A stretch of 43,618 nt of DNA from assembly GCA_910586835.1 (NCBI GenBank), contig CAJUJU010000015.1:1-43618 (forward strand), written 5' to 3'. Position numbers and translations under genes: made by a program. The notes under the pieces are model-generated. The model saw only the letters and a program-made list of their open reading frames with translations. It had not been told where the DNA came from and did no database searches. Below, piece by piece: positions 1-7,689 of the stretch. The stretch comes from an uncultured Acetatifactor sp. (lineage in GTDB: Bacteria > Bacillota > Clostridia > Lachnospirales > Lachnospiraceae). The stretch's first letter is position 1; each line of letters opens with the position of its first letter.

Positions 1-8
1 ACTATAAA

Positions 9-28
9 TTCCTTGATTTTTTAAGGAA
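9..28 (+). other. Short AT-rich hairpin before the capsid gene
   Basis: TTCCTT (9-14) and AAGGAA (23-28) form a 6-bp stem with a T-rich loop, 31 bases ahead of the capsid start codon. It could be a weak terminator or processing site between the preceding gene and the heavily expressed capsid gene. Only the pairing itself is seen. Confidence 0.25.
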
Positions 29-59
29 AATCACTTGACAATATAGGGAGGAAAAGAGA

Positions 60-956
60 ATGGCAGTATTAAGCTATGTAACTGAGTTTCAGACAAGGAT
101 CATTGAGATGTACGGGCATTTGCTGGTGTCGGATCCCCTGTTCCACAGCAACGAAAATATCGATATCGTGAATGCACGGGAGATTAAGCTTCCCAGATTA
201 ACCGTGAGCGGCTATAAGGATCACGACCGGAAGACCATCGGCTTCAATGCCGGAAACTATTCCAACGACTTCGAGACAAAGAGTCTGGATCACGACAGGG
301 ACATTGAGTTCTTCGTGGATCCCATGGATGTGGACGAGACCAACCAGATCGCCTCCATTGCCAATATCCAGGCGCGTTTTGAAAAGACACAGGCGATTCC
401 GGAGCTGGATTGCTATACCTTCTCAAAGCTGTACAGCGAGGCTGAACGCGTGGGAGCAACAATTAAAACAGATCAGATCACGACAGGGAGCATTCTGGCG
501 GATTTCGACGACAACTGCGAAGCGTTTGAGGATCTGGGCGTCCCGTTATCCAGGTGTATTCTGTTCTGCACATCAGCCTATAAAAAGCTGCTGAAGAACG
601 CGGAGGGGCTGCAGCGCACGCTTGACGTAGGCGGGGGAGGCGGAAAGATTAACAGGAATATTCACAGTTTGGATGATCTTGGAGAGATCAGGACGGTGCC
701 TCTGGAGCGCTTCAAGACGGCGTATGACTTTACCGAGGGTTATGTGGCGGACGCCACCGGAAAGCAGATCAACTATATCCTGGTGGATCCGGAAGCCCAG
801 GTATCAAGGGTGAAATATTCTTACATCAACACATACACCCCGGGACATGATTCCAGGACGGCAGATAACTATCTGTACCAGAACAGACGCTTTAACGGTA
901 CCTTTGCGCTGGATCAGGAGTTGAAGAAGGCCTGCATCATCAACAGGGCGGAGTAA
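60..956 (+). CDS. Phage major capsid protein
   Basis: This 298-residue protein has the size, position and general character of the HK97-fold major capsid proteins of Gram-positive siphophages. It shows an acidic, mixed alpha/beta sequence, a central GGGGGK loop near residue 195, and a C-terminal stretch matching the P-domain/A-domain pattern. It is the first complete gene of the window and is followed by head-tail connector genes, which is the canonical position. A strong ribosome binding site (GGGAGG, about 46-51) precedes the ATG. Many copies would build the icosahedral head. The assignment rests on context and overall character, not on a diagnostic catalytic motif. Confidence 0.8.
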   Translation: MAVLSYVTEFQTRIIEMYGHLLVSDPLFHSNENIDIVNAREIKLPRLTVSGYKDHDRKTIGFNAGNYSNDFETKSLDHDRDIEFFVDPMDVDETNQIASIANIQARFEKTQAIPELDCYTFSKLYSEAERVGATIKTDQITTGSILADFDDNCEAFEDLGVPLSRCILFCTSAYKKLLKNAEGLQRTLDVGGGGGKINRNIHSLDDLGEIRTVPLERFKTAYDFTEGYVADATGKQINYILVDPEAQVSRVKYSYINTYTPGHDSRTADNYLYQNRRFNGTFALDQELKKACIINRAE

Positions 957-968
957 AGGAGGGCAGTC

Positions 969-1289
969 ATGAAGGCGAGAAAGGAAAACAAGGTATACCG
1001 GATCAGTACGGAGCAGGAAAAACAGAGATATCTGCGAGACGGATACGATATCTACAGCGATGAAGGAAAACTGATCGAGTATTCTCCCCAGCGGAAAATC
1101 AGCCTCAGCGAGTATGAAACTCTGGCAGAGGAGAACAAATCGCTGAGGAAGGCAAATGAAACTCTGGCAGAGGAGAACGAATCGCTGAAAGAAGCAAACG
1201 AATCTCTGCGCAGAGTTGAAGAGACGCAGCAGAAAACGGATGCGGTGAAGGATGAAGTGAAGACAACAGGAGCAAAGGCAGGAAAATAA
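969..1289 (+). CDS. Small phage coiled-coil protein after capsid gene
   Basis: This is a 106-residue hydrophilic protein that I do not recognise as a named family. The C-terminal half (about residues 50-85) is a perfect-looking coiled coil built from tandem 14-residue units, LAEENKSLRKANET followed by LAEENESLKEANES, with leucine at heptad positions. The matching DNA repeat is at 1114-1136 and 1156-1178, offset by exactly 42 bp. The N-terminal half contains a short YRISTEQEKQRYLRDGYDIY segment that may be a small folded domain. Its place between capsid and connector genes suggests a head accessory or decoration role, which is inference only. Confidence 0.7.
   Translation: MKARKENKVYRISTEQEKQRYLRDGYDIYSDEGKLIEYSPQRKISLSEYETLAEENKSLRKANETLAEENESLKEANESLRRVEETQQKTDAVKDEVKTTGAKAGK
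1114..1178 (+). repeat. Tandem 42-bp direct repeat encoding coiled-coil heptads
   Basis: The 23 bases at 1114-1136 are repeated exactly at 1156-1178. The 42-bp period equals 14 codons, or two heptads, so duplication or loss of a unit keeps the frame and the coiled-coil register. A third, diverged unit follows to about 1215. Confidence 0.8.
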
Positions 1290-1290
1290 T

Positions 1291-1677
1291 ATGGCGTACA
1301 CGGCATATGCAGCACCGGAATATTATCTGACGGTTTACAAGGGCACGGCCATACCGGAGGAGGAGCTGGAGAGGGCCCTGCGCCAGGCGAGCCGCCATAT
1401 TGACTCCCTGACTTTCAACCGGATTGTCGGATACGGGTTTCAGGGGCTCACCGGCTTTCAGCAGGAGTTGATCCGGGAGGTGGTCTGCCAGCAGGCGGAA
1501 TTTGAGTATGAGAACGCGGATGAGATCAACACGGTGCTTTCCGGTTACAGCATCAACGGAGTGTCGGTGCAGTTTGGGAACTCCTGGAATGTGTTCCTGG
1601 AGAAGGGCGTGGCAATGAAGCGGGATGTGTACGCTTTGCTGTGCCAGAGCGGCTTGTGCTGCAGGTTAGCGAGGTGA
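1291..1677 (+). CDS. Phage head-tail connector protein
   Basis: This 128-residue protein has the character of the gp6/YqbG-like head-tail connector group. It has an N-terminal helix-rich region with conserved-looking RQASRHIDSLTFNRI, then a QQELIREVVCQQAEFEYE helix and a short beta region near SINGVSVQFG. These proteins form the adaptor ring below the portal. It starts one base after the preceding stop codon and is followed by a second connector-sized gene, the usual siphophage arrangement. Family membership is judged by eye. Confidence 0.75.
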   Translation: MAYTAYAAPEYYLTVYKGTAIPEEELERALRQASRHIDSLTFNRIVGYGFQGLTGFQQELIREVVCQQAEFEYENADEINTVLSGYSINGVSVQFGNSWNVFLEKGVAMKRDVYALLCQSGLCCRLAR

Positions 1678-1681
1678 AAAG

Positions 1682-2020
1682 ATGAGGTATCCTACATTGG
1701 TGCCAAAGAGATTGTGCAAGACGGATATCCGGCTGGAGATAAACCGGGAGGGGCTCACGGAGGACGGAGAGCCCCTGGAGCCGGTGATATACGAAGGGAA
1801 ATGCAATTACCAGGACAGGGCAAGAACCGTCTTGACGGCGGAGAAAAAACTGGTGGAGGTAACAGGTACAGTGCTGATTCCGGGAGACCCCTGCCCGGAG
1901 CTGCCTGTCATCTCCGGCGGGAAGGCCTTTATACTCGGTTCAAAGCGCCGGATCCAGCAAGGACGGAAGGCGCGCAATCCTGACTCAACGGTAAACTATA
2001 CGGAGGTGCTGCTGATATGA
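1682..2020 (+). CDS. Probable phage head closure (stopper) protein
   Basis: This 112-residue beta-rich protein sits at the position normally held by the head-closure or head-tail adaptor protein, between the connector and the HK97 gp10-like protein. The segment CNYQDRARTVLTAEKKLVEV, followed by GTVLIPGDPCPELPVI, resembles small phage adaptor proteins that mediate DNA retention after packaging. Its stop codon overlaps the start of the next gene by four bases, implying translational coupling. The function comes from position and size; I see no diagnostic motif. Confidence 0.65.
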   Translation: MRYPTLVPKRLCKTDIRLEINREGLTEDGEPLEPVIYEGKCNYQDRARTVLTAEKKLVEVTGTVLIPGDPCPELPVISGGKAFILGSKRRIQQGRKARNPDSTVNYTEVLLI

Positions 2021-2400
2021 TAAAGGTAAATTCCAAGGTTACTTTGAATATGGACTACCTTCGGCGGCTTACCGAGGCGCAGGCGGTGGCTCTGGAGCAG
2101 ACGGCGGAAGCCCTGCATAGCGAAGTGCAGCAGGAGCAGGTGGTACCGAGAGATACCGGCGTCCTGCAGGGAGTAAACATGTTTGTAGACTTCTCCGGAT
2201 CAAAGGATGGTACGGTGTCTATTGTGCACAGTACGCCCTATGCAAGGCGATTATATTATCATCCGGAATATCATTTTTCTACGGAAGAAAATCCGAACGC
2301 AAAAGGCCATTGGTTTGAGGACTGGGAGGAAGGTGGAAAATATGAGGATTTTGCTATTCGCATGTATGAGGAAATTTACAGGAGGTTGACCGGATTATGA
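2017..2400 (+). CDS. Minor capsid / HK97 gp10-like tail completion protein
   Basis: The protein has 127 residues. It has the pattern of the gp10/Minor_capsid_2 group: an N-terminal helix with many Ala and Glu residues, then VPRDTGVLQGVNMFVDF (the conserved PxDTGxL motif near residue 45), then a beta hairpin and the STPYARRLYYHPEYHF segment (the Y-A-xx-LEyG-like motif). A GHWFEDWEEG segment and a C-terminal helix follow. The family completes the head-tail interface. The gene overlaps both neighbours by four bases (ATGA-type at each end). Confidence 0.8.
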   Translation: MIKVNSKVTLNMDYLRRLTEAQAVALEQTAEALHSEVQQEQVVPRDTGVLQGVNMFVDFSGSKDGTVSIVHSTPYARRLYYHPEYHFSTEENPNAKGHWFEDWEEGGKYEDFAIRMYEEIYRRLTGL

Positions 2401-2831
2401 TGCTTTCGGATGTACGGGACTATGTGAAGAGCCTGAAGCTCAGCAAGCATATTTATATGGGCAAGCTGGACGCCAAGGAAGAGGAATCCATCGGGGTGTA
2501 CAACAGCAAGCACAGCAGGCCGTTTAAAACGGCCCTCGGGGGAGCAATGCTTCAGTCCTACGGAATCAAGCAAGTGACGCTTTTGGTGCATTGGAACGAA
2601 TCCTTCCGGGAGACGGAAGCGGCTGCGGAGAGGCTCTTCCATGCGCTCACGCAGGCAAGGGAAACAATGGTAAACGGCGTGTGTATAAAATTTATTCAGC
2701 CGCTGACGAACGGGCCGGTGGACGTGGGAACGGATGAGTCCGGCATTTTTGAGATGGTCATCGAGGCAGCAGTCATTTATGGAAAGGAGCAGATACATGA
2801 AAAAGAAGACGGGAGTATTTCCGGTATATGA
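2397..2831 (+). CDS. Minor capsid / tail terminator protein
   Basis: This 144-residue protein matches the Minor_capsid_3 type of Gram-positive siphophages. These contain the tail-terminator fold, with an N-terminal helix (LSDVRDYVKSLKLSKHIYMGKLD), a KQVTLLVHWNESFRETE strand-helix unit and an IKFIQPLTNGPVDVGTDESG segment. It would cap the tail tube and fix tail length. Two ATG codons lie in tandem at 2397 and 2400; the first overlaps the previous stop codon, and AGGAGG lies about 11 bases upstream. Its 3' end overlaps the tail tube gene by 35 bases. Confidence 0.78.
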   Translation: MMLSDVRDYVKSLKLSKHIYMGKLDAKEEESIGVYNSKHSRPFKTALGGAMLQSYGIKQVTLLVHWNESFRETEAAAERLFHALTQARETMVNGVCIKFIQPLTNGPVDVGTDESGIFEMVIEAAVIYGKEQIHEKEDGSISGI

Positions 2832-3261
2832 GAACCAGTTTAAGCTGGGAGGGAGTAAGGATACGGCAACGGACATTAAGGATATGGAGACCTTTTCCGT
2901 ATCCTTTGACAATGGGATAGAGGAATGGAAGCCCATGGATCACGGCGGATGGACCAGGCATCTGATGACGGCGAAGTCCCTTACAATCAGCATCAACGGA
3001 AAGCGGCATGTGGGAGATCCCGGAAACGATTATGTGGCAGGGCTGATATTTGCAAACGGCAGGGATGCGGAAGGATATCTCTGTTGGATTTTTCCGGACG
3101 GAACCATGGTGGAATTTGAGGACTGTGTGTTTAACGTGACAAACATCGGAGCGGGAGATTCCACGGCGGTGGGGCCGTTGGAGTTTGAAGTGTTGAGCAA
3201 TGGAAAGCCCAAGGTAACGCCTCCCCAGGAAGCGGGAGCCGGATCCAACATGGAGGAATAG
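2797..3261 (+). CDS. Major tail tube protein
   Basis: This 154-residue protein is the expected tail tube subunit, placed between the tail terminator and the tail chaperones. Visible features are VYENQFKLGG near the start, DIKDMETFSVSFDNGIEEW, the GWTRHLMTAKSLTISINGKR segment and a C-terminal FNVTNIGAGDSTAVGPLEFEV beta-rich unit typical of tail tube folds. The reading frame is open further upstream, but the ATG at 2797 has GGAAAGGAG seven bases ahead and gives the normal size. It therefore overlaps the preceding gene by 35 bases. Confidence 0.8.
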   Translation: MKKKTGVFPVYENQFKLGGSKDTATDIKDMETFSVSFDNGIEEWKPMDHGGWTRHLMTAKSLTISINGKRHVGDPGNDYVAGLIFANGRDAEGYLCWIFPDGTMVEFEDCVFNVTNIGAGDSTAVGPLEFEVLSNGKPKVTPPQEAGAGSNMEE

Positions 3262-3277
3262 GAGGATAATTTCAGGC

Positions 3278-3580
3278 ATGTCAAAGATCATAGATATCAC
3301 GGAAAAATTGAATTACGAAGAGAATCCCAGGGTGAAGATCCGGGATAAGGAACTGGAAGTAAACGCGGATGCGGCCACGGTACTGAAAATCCTGGGCGTG
3401 CTGGGGGATGACAGATCAGGCGTGGGGGCCGGTGAGGTGCTTGCCATGTATGAGCTGATGTTTGATGCAAAGGAGAGGAAAAAGATCGACGCCCTGAAAC
3501 TGAACTTCCAGGATTTTCGGACGTTGATATTTACGACGATCTCGCTTATAACAGGAGAAGCTCCCCAGGGGGAGCAGTGA
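3278..3580 (+). CDS. Tail assembly chaperone (gpG-like)
   Basis: This 100-residue acidic protein lies between tail tube and tape measure genes, where siphophages keep the gpG-type chaperone that coats the tape measure during tail assembly. It shows DKELEVNADAATVLKILGVL and a C-terminal helical segment, LKLNFQDFRTLIFTTISLIT. The frame ends in TGA at 3578-3580 just after a CCC-CAG-GGG stretch. There a +1 slip would continue into the next frame, as discussed under the frameshift site. Confidence 0.75.
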   Translation: MSKIIDITEKLNYEENPRVKIRDKELEVNADAATVLKILGVLGDDRSGVGAGEVLAMYELMFDAKERKKIDALKLNFQDFRTLIFTTISLITGEAPQGEQ

Positions 3581-3597
3581 CCCGTACTATGACCTGA
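3552..3597 (+). promoter_or_regulatory. Candidate +1 programmed frameshift window, tail chaperones
   Basis: The frame of the second chaperone (+1 relative to the first) is open from 3552, after a TAA at 3549-3551. It therefore overlaps the end of the first gene by 29 bases. The overlap holds CCCC (3563-3566) read as CCC CAG; a proline tRNA slipping +1 on CCC-C would join the frames. Read this way, the sequence immediately upstream of the nominal ATG at 3597 translates as SSDPYYDL, which looks like genuine coding sequence. There is no ribosome binding site ahead of that ATG. A -2 slip on GGGGG (3568-3572) would give the same frame. Confidence 0.5.
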
Positions 3598-3908
3598 TGG
3601 AGGATTATAATCTGATCGTGTCCTCCTTTCAGTCACAGTACGGGATTCGGTTATCCAGGGAGATCAGTACAATGCCGTGGGATGAATTCCGGGATCTGCT
3701 TGTGGGGATTGCACCGGACACGGCGCTGGGGCGGATCGTGGCGATCCGCGCGGAGGAGGATGAGGAAATGCTGAAGCACTTTTCCAGGGAACAGCACCGG
3801 ATCCGGAACGCATGGAGGAGCAGGAAGGCAAAGCAGGTGACCGGAGAGGATATGGACGCCACGCTGAACTACCTGAAAGATCTGTTCCTCTCTATGGCGG
3901 GGAGGTGA
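3597..3908 (+). CDS. Tail chaperone, bacteriophage Gp15-like (frameshift partner)
   Basis: The 103 residues after the nominal ATG fit the Gp15 family. They include YNLIVSSFQSQYGIRLSREI, the MPWDEFRDLLVGIAPDT motif and a C-terminal charged helix region. In lambda-like tails the equivalent T domain is made only as a fusion to the G protein. Here the ATG has no visible Shine-Dalgarno sequence and the frame is open upstream to 3552, so the main product may be a fusion of about 209 residues with the preceding gene. The function is to recruit tail tube protein onto the tape measure. Confidence 0.72.
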   Translation: MEDYNLIVSSFQSQYGIRLSREISTMPWDEFRDLLVGIAPDTALGRIVAIRAEEDEEMLKHFSREQHRIRNAWRSRKAKQVTGEDMDATLNYLKDLFLSMAGR

Positions 3909-4060
3909 AGAAAATTGTAAAAATAAAGAAGCAGAAAGTAAGGTGCCCTTACTGCGGCTATCCGGTGAATGCAATGCAGGCCGGATATGCCAAATGTAAG
4001 GGTGTCTTTTTTAAATGCAAAAATAAGGAATGCAGGAAGGAATTTGAACTGAGAGTATAA
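3905..4060 (+). CDS. Small Com-like zinc-ribbon protein
   Basis: About 51 residues follow the Gp15-like gene. The sequence is very basic at the N-terminus (VKKIVKIKKQKVR) and contains CPYCGYPVNAMQAGYAKCKG and FKCKNKEC, a four- or five-cysteine zinc ribbon resembling Mu Com and related phage proteins. The start is uncertain. GTG at 3905 overlaps the previous stop but sits directly on GGGAGG, so initiation at the in-frame ATT at 3914 (eight bases after GGGAGG) is also possible. Com binds mRNA to control translation in Mu; whether this one does is unknown. Confidence 0.55.
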   Translation: MKKIVKIKKQKVRCPYCGYPVNAMQAGYAKCKGVFFKCKNKECRKEFELRV

Positions 4061-4101
4061 GACGCTGTGCCGATGTGCCTGTCTTAAGGAGGCGGTGAAC
4101 T

Positions 4102-7100
4102 ATGTCGGCAGCAGCAGCGGGAATTGCTTTTGAACTGAAATACGATGGCAGCAGGATGATGACGGAGATCAAGGACTACTGTCATCAGATCGAAGACAAA
4201 ATCACGAAAAGCTTTAAGAAGGCAGGAAGCTCGGCCAGAGAGGCCGTAAAGACAAGCAATGCAGATATCCAAGCAATTCTGAACGATACAACCAGATCGG
4301 CAAAGGCGAAGGCATCAGCAATTGCGGCCATATACCGAAAAGAAGGCGACTCCATGTCAGAGGCGATGAAAAAGGCATGGAGCCACATTGAAAGGGAAAG
4401 CGGGAAGAATGCCAAAAGAGTCAAAAAAGACATGGTGAGCATGTCGGATCAGGCAGACCGGGCGGCGGATGACATAAGAGACAGTTTTTCCGGAAGCTTT
4501 TCGTCTGTGGCCAAGAAGGCGGCGGTTGCTTTTGCGGCGGCCTTCTCGGTCAAAAAACTGATTGACTTTGGAGCGGAGTGCCTGAGCCTTGGGTCTGACC
4601 TGCAGGAAGTGCAGAACGTCGTAGACGTTACGTTCCCGTCCATGACCAGGCAGGTGGACGAATTCGCCGGGAAAGCGGCGGCGTCCTTCGGCTTGTCCGA
4701 AACCATGGCAAAGCAATTTACAGGGACATTTGGAGCCATGGCCAAGGCCTTCGGCTTTTCCGAGGCGGCTGCCTATGACATGTCTGCGACACTGACAGGA
4801 CTGGCCGGTGACGTGGCCTCCTTTTACAACATTTCCCAGGAAGAGGCCTATACAAAGCTGAAATCCGTGTTTACCGGCGAGACGGAGACCTTGAAGGATC
4901 TGGGGATTGTGATGACCCAGACAGCCCTTGACAGCTATGCCCTCGCAAACGGCTTCGGGAAGACCACGGCCAAGATGACAGAGGCCGAGAAGGTGGCGCT
5001 GCGGTATCGGTTCGTCCAGGAACAGCTGACGGGGGCGGCCGGGGACTTTATGCGGACGTCAGACGGCTGGGCAAACCAGGTCAGAGTGCTGAAGCTGCAG
5101 TTTGACAGCCTGAAGGCGGCCATCGGGCAGGGACTGATCAATGTGCTGACGCCGGTGATCAAGCTGGTCAACACGCTGGTGGGGCGGCTGATGACGCTGG
5201 CAAATGCCTTTAAAGCCTTTACGGAGATGCTGTCCGGGAAGAAAGGCATGGGGGATACCGCCGGGCAGATGCAATCCACGGCGGCGGCAGCCGACAAGGC
5301 AGCCGCCGCTACAAAGGGGATCGGGACGGCTGCCGCAGCATCGGCAAAGAAGATGAAGGGTCTGTTCGCCTTTGATGATATGAACGTGCTGGGCAGGGAC
5401 GAGGATACCGGAGGGGCTTCCGGCGGATTGGTCCCGGAAGGGTACGGAGCGGACGCATTTCAAATGCCTTCGGTGGATACGGAAGCCCTGCAGGCAGCAG
5501 CCGTCGGCACAGGCGCTGTCCTGGCGGGCTGGAAGGAGCTTGGAGGGCTGTTCCGCCAGGGCTTCGAAATGGAATTCGGGCGAAGCGGGGAAAAGGCGGA
5601 AACACTCCGGCAGCAGGTACAGGGGATCGGTGAGGAGCTTCGGAGTATCTTCATGGATCCGGAGGTGACGGCGGCAGCAGGGGAAATGCTGGACTCGTTC
5701 GCCCTGGAGCTTGGAAGGGTATCGGGCTCCTTTGCCGGTATCGGAGTGACGGCGGCGGACAACCTGCTGGGGGGCTTTGACGGCTATCTGCAAGGCAGCC
5801 AGGGCTACCTGCGGGAACGTTTGGTTTCCCTGTTCCGGGTATCCGGAGAGGTTGCTGGGCTGGCCGGGGAATTTGCCGCTGCGGTCGGCGAAATATTTGA
5901 TGTCTTCGGCGGGGATGCTGCAAAAGGCTGCACGGAGCACCTGATCGGCATTTTTGCGGACGGCTTTGCGGGAGCGTCGGAGTTGGCCTTGCGGTTTGGC
6001 GCGGACGTGGCTGGCGAGATCGCGACGCCTATCATCGAGAATAAGGACAAGATCAAGGAGGCCCTGGAGAATACCCTGGCTCCCTTGGACGGCATACTGG
6101 GATCGCTCCATGACCTTGTGCGGGATACCTTCAGCAAGATCCTGCAGGTCTACGAGGAATATTTAAAGCCCGCCTTTGACCGGATAACAAGCGGGTTGTC
6201 AACGGTCTTTGCCGGGGTGCTGGACGCGTACAATATTTACCTTGCCCCGGTGCTTGGCTGGTTGGCGGAGCGCTTCAGCGCCCTTGTGGGCGAATACATT
6301 CAGCCCTTGATAAACGCCTTTCTGGAATTTGCCGGAAAGGTATCGGAAGCGGTTTCCATGCTCTGGGAGTTTATTTCTCCCTTTGTGGCATGGATTGCGG
6401 AGGTGTTCGCCGCGAAAATCGCGGAAACGGTTCAATGGCTGTGGACGAAGGTGGAGCTTTTTGTCAGCGCCATAGCAGCGGTAATCCAGGGGATCATAGA
6501 GGTCTGTTCAGGGCTCATTGATTTTATCGTAGGGGTCTTTACGGGAGACTGGGAGAAGGCTTGGGACGGCGTAAAGCAGATCTTTAACGGCATACTGGAT
6601 GCGGTCAAGGGGATTTTCGGAGCGGCAATAAACTTTATTGCCAACATTTTTGTTTCCCTGGTGGGCAAGGTGAGGAATACGCTGAACCTGCTCAAGAGCG
6701 TCATAACTTCGATCCTGAATGCCATTAAGACGGTATTCACCAATATATTTGACGGCATCCGGGATTCCGTATCCGGCATCATTGAGGGAACCTGCGGTTT
6801 TATCAAGGACAGCATCAATTCTATTTTAAACTGTGCGGAGTCCATGGCCAACGGAATCGTAAGGGGCATCAATACCATGATCGGAGCCCTGAATTCGATC
6901 CATGTGGATATTCCGGAATGGGTGCCGCTGGTGGGGGGGAAGTCTTTCGGAATATCCCTTGCGCCCGTGCCGGAGGTCAGCATTCCCAGGCTTGCGGAAG
7001 GCGGGTTCGTGAGGGCAAACACGCCGCAGCTGGCCATGATCGGAGACAACCGGCATCAGGGTGAGATTGTCGCGCCGGAGGATAAGCTGTACCAGGTGAG

Positions 7101-7296
7101 CGCACAGGCGATGAAAGATGTGATGCAGCAGTTTATGGCGGCGCTGGCATCCCTGCTGAACACAGCACAGGGAAAGACGACAACGATTGTACTGAAGGTA
7201 TCAGGAGAGATGGCTCCGTTTGTCCGGCTGCTGAAGGTGGAGATGGAGAAGGAAGCGCAGCGCGTCGGCGCGGATCTTAAGGTGGTGTATGAATGA
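4102..7296 (+). CDS. Tail tape measure protein
   Basis: At 1064 residues this is the largest phage gene. It has a long helical, Ala/Lys/Glu-rich N-terminal third, hydrophobic patches around residues 135-160 and 780-860, and the GDWEKAWDGVK motif near residue 815 that recurs in clostridial tape measures. Near residue 964 is an AEGGFV...AMIGDNRHQGEIVAP segment typical of tape-measure C-termini. The protein sets tail length and helps DNA pass the membrane; at about 1.5 angstrom per residue it predicts a tail near 160 nm. AAGGAGG precedes the ATG. The stop overlaps the next start as ATGA. No peptidase or lysozyme domain was recognised. Confidence 0.93.
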   Translation: MSAAAAGIAFELKYDGSRMMTEIKDYCHQIEDKITKSFKKAGSSAREAVKTSNADIQAILNDTTRSAKAKASAIAAIYRKEGDSMSEAMKKAWSHIERESGKNAKRVKKDMVSMSDQADRAADDIRDSFSGSFSSVAKKAAVAFAAAFSVKKLIDFGAECLSLGSDLQEVQNVVDVTFPSMTRQVDEFAGKAAASFGLSETMAKQFTGTFGAMAKAFGFSEAAAYDMSATLTGLAGDVASFYNISQEEAYTKLKSVFTGETETLKDLGIVMTQTALDSYALANGFGKTTAKMTEAEKVALRYRFVQEQLTGAAGDFMRTSDGWANQVRVLKLQFDSLKAAIGQGLINVLTPVIKLVNTLVGRLMTLANAFKAFTEMLSGKKGMGDTAGQMQSTAAAADKAAAATKGIGTAAAASAKKMKGLFAFDDMNVLGRDEDTGGASGGLVPEGYGADAFQMPSVDTEALQAAAVGTGAVLAGWKELGGLFRQGFEMEFGRSGEKAETLRQQVQGIGEELRSIFMDPEVTAAAGEMLDSFALELGRVSGSFAGIGVTAADNLLGGFDGYLQGSQGYLRERLVSLFRVSGEVAGLAGEFAAAVGEIFDVFGGDAAKGCTEHLIGIFADGFAGASELALRFGADVAGEIATPIIENKDKIKEALENTLAPLDGILGSLHDLVRDTFSKILQVYEEYLKPAFDRITSGLSTVFAGVLDAYNIYLAPVLGWLAERFSALVGEYIQPLINAFLEFAGKVSEAVSMLWEFISPFVAWIAEVFAAKIAETVQWLWTKVELFVSAIAAVIQGIIEVCSGLIDFIVGVFTGDWEKAWDGVKQIFNGILDAVKGIFGAAINFIANIFVSLVGKVRNTLNLLKSVITSILNAIKTVFTNIFDGIRDSVSGIIEGTCGFIKDSINSILNCAESMANGIVRGINTMIGALNSIHVDIPEWVPLVGGKSFGISLAPVPEVSIPRLAEGGFVRANTPQLAMIGDNRHQGEIVAPEDKLYQVSAQAMKDVMQQFMAALASLLNTAQGKTTTIVLKVSGEMAPFVRLLKVEMEKEAQRVGADLKVVYE

Positions 7297-7685
7297 TTAA
7301 AGTGGATGGACGGGAATTTCAGGTGGATGTGACCGAGGTAGGGCTGGATGTGGAGTTTGTATACAAATATGCGGAGCGTGCGGAAAACTATGAAATGCAG
7401 TATGAGCTGGGAGCGGTGTACTACAACCAGTCTCTCACCTTCGGCACCTCCGGCACGGACAATCCTGATTTCAAGGAGCTGTTCCGGATCCTGTCAACGA
7501 GAAGCAGCATAGATAAGGGCACGGGGCATGCGGTGGAGCTCAGAACGCCTCTGGGCAACCTGATCTTTATGATGTATCCGAATAAACTGAGCGTAAAACT
7601 ACTGCACTGTGATCCGGGTGGGGAGACATGGTGGTCGGGCTTTACGGTAACATTTATTGCGTTGAAACCGGTAGAAAGGTGGTGA
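7293..7685 (+). CDS. Phage tail protein of unknown role (distal tail region)
   Basis: This 130-residue beta-rich protein is encoded directly after the tape measure and overlaps it by four bases. It begins MIKVDGREFQVDVTEVGLDV and has VELRTPLGNLIFMMYPNKLS in the middle, with an aromatic C-terminus (GETWWSGFTVTFIALKPVERW). Tail genes in this position usually encode the distal tail or hub adaptor, but I see no diagnostic signature, so the specific role is left open. The next gene starts four bases after its stop. Confidence 0.7.
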   Translation: MIKVDGREFQVDVTEVGLDVEFVYKYAERAENYEMQYELGAVYYNQSLTFGTSGTDNPDFKELFRILSTRSSIDKGTGHAVELRTPLGNLIFMMYPNKLSVKLLHCDPGGETWWSGFTVTFIALKPVERW

Positions 7686-7689
7686 CTCC

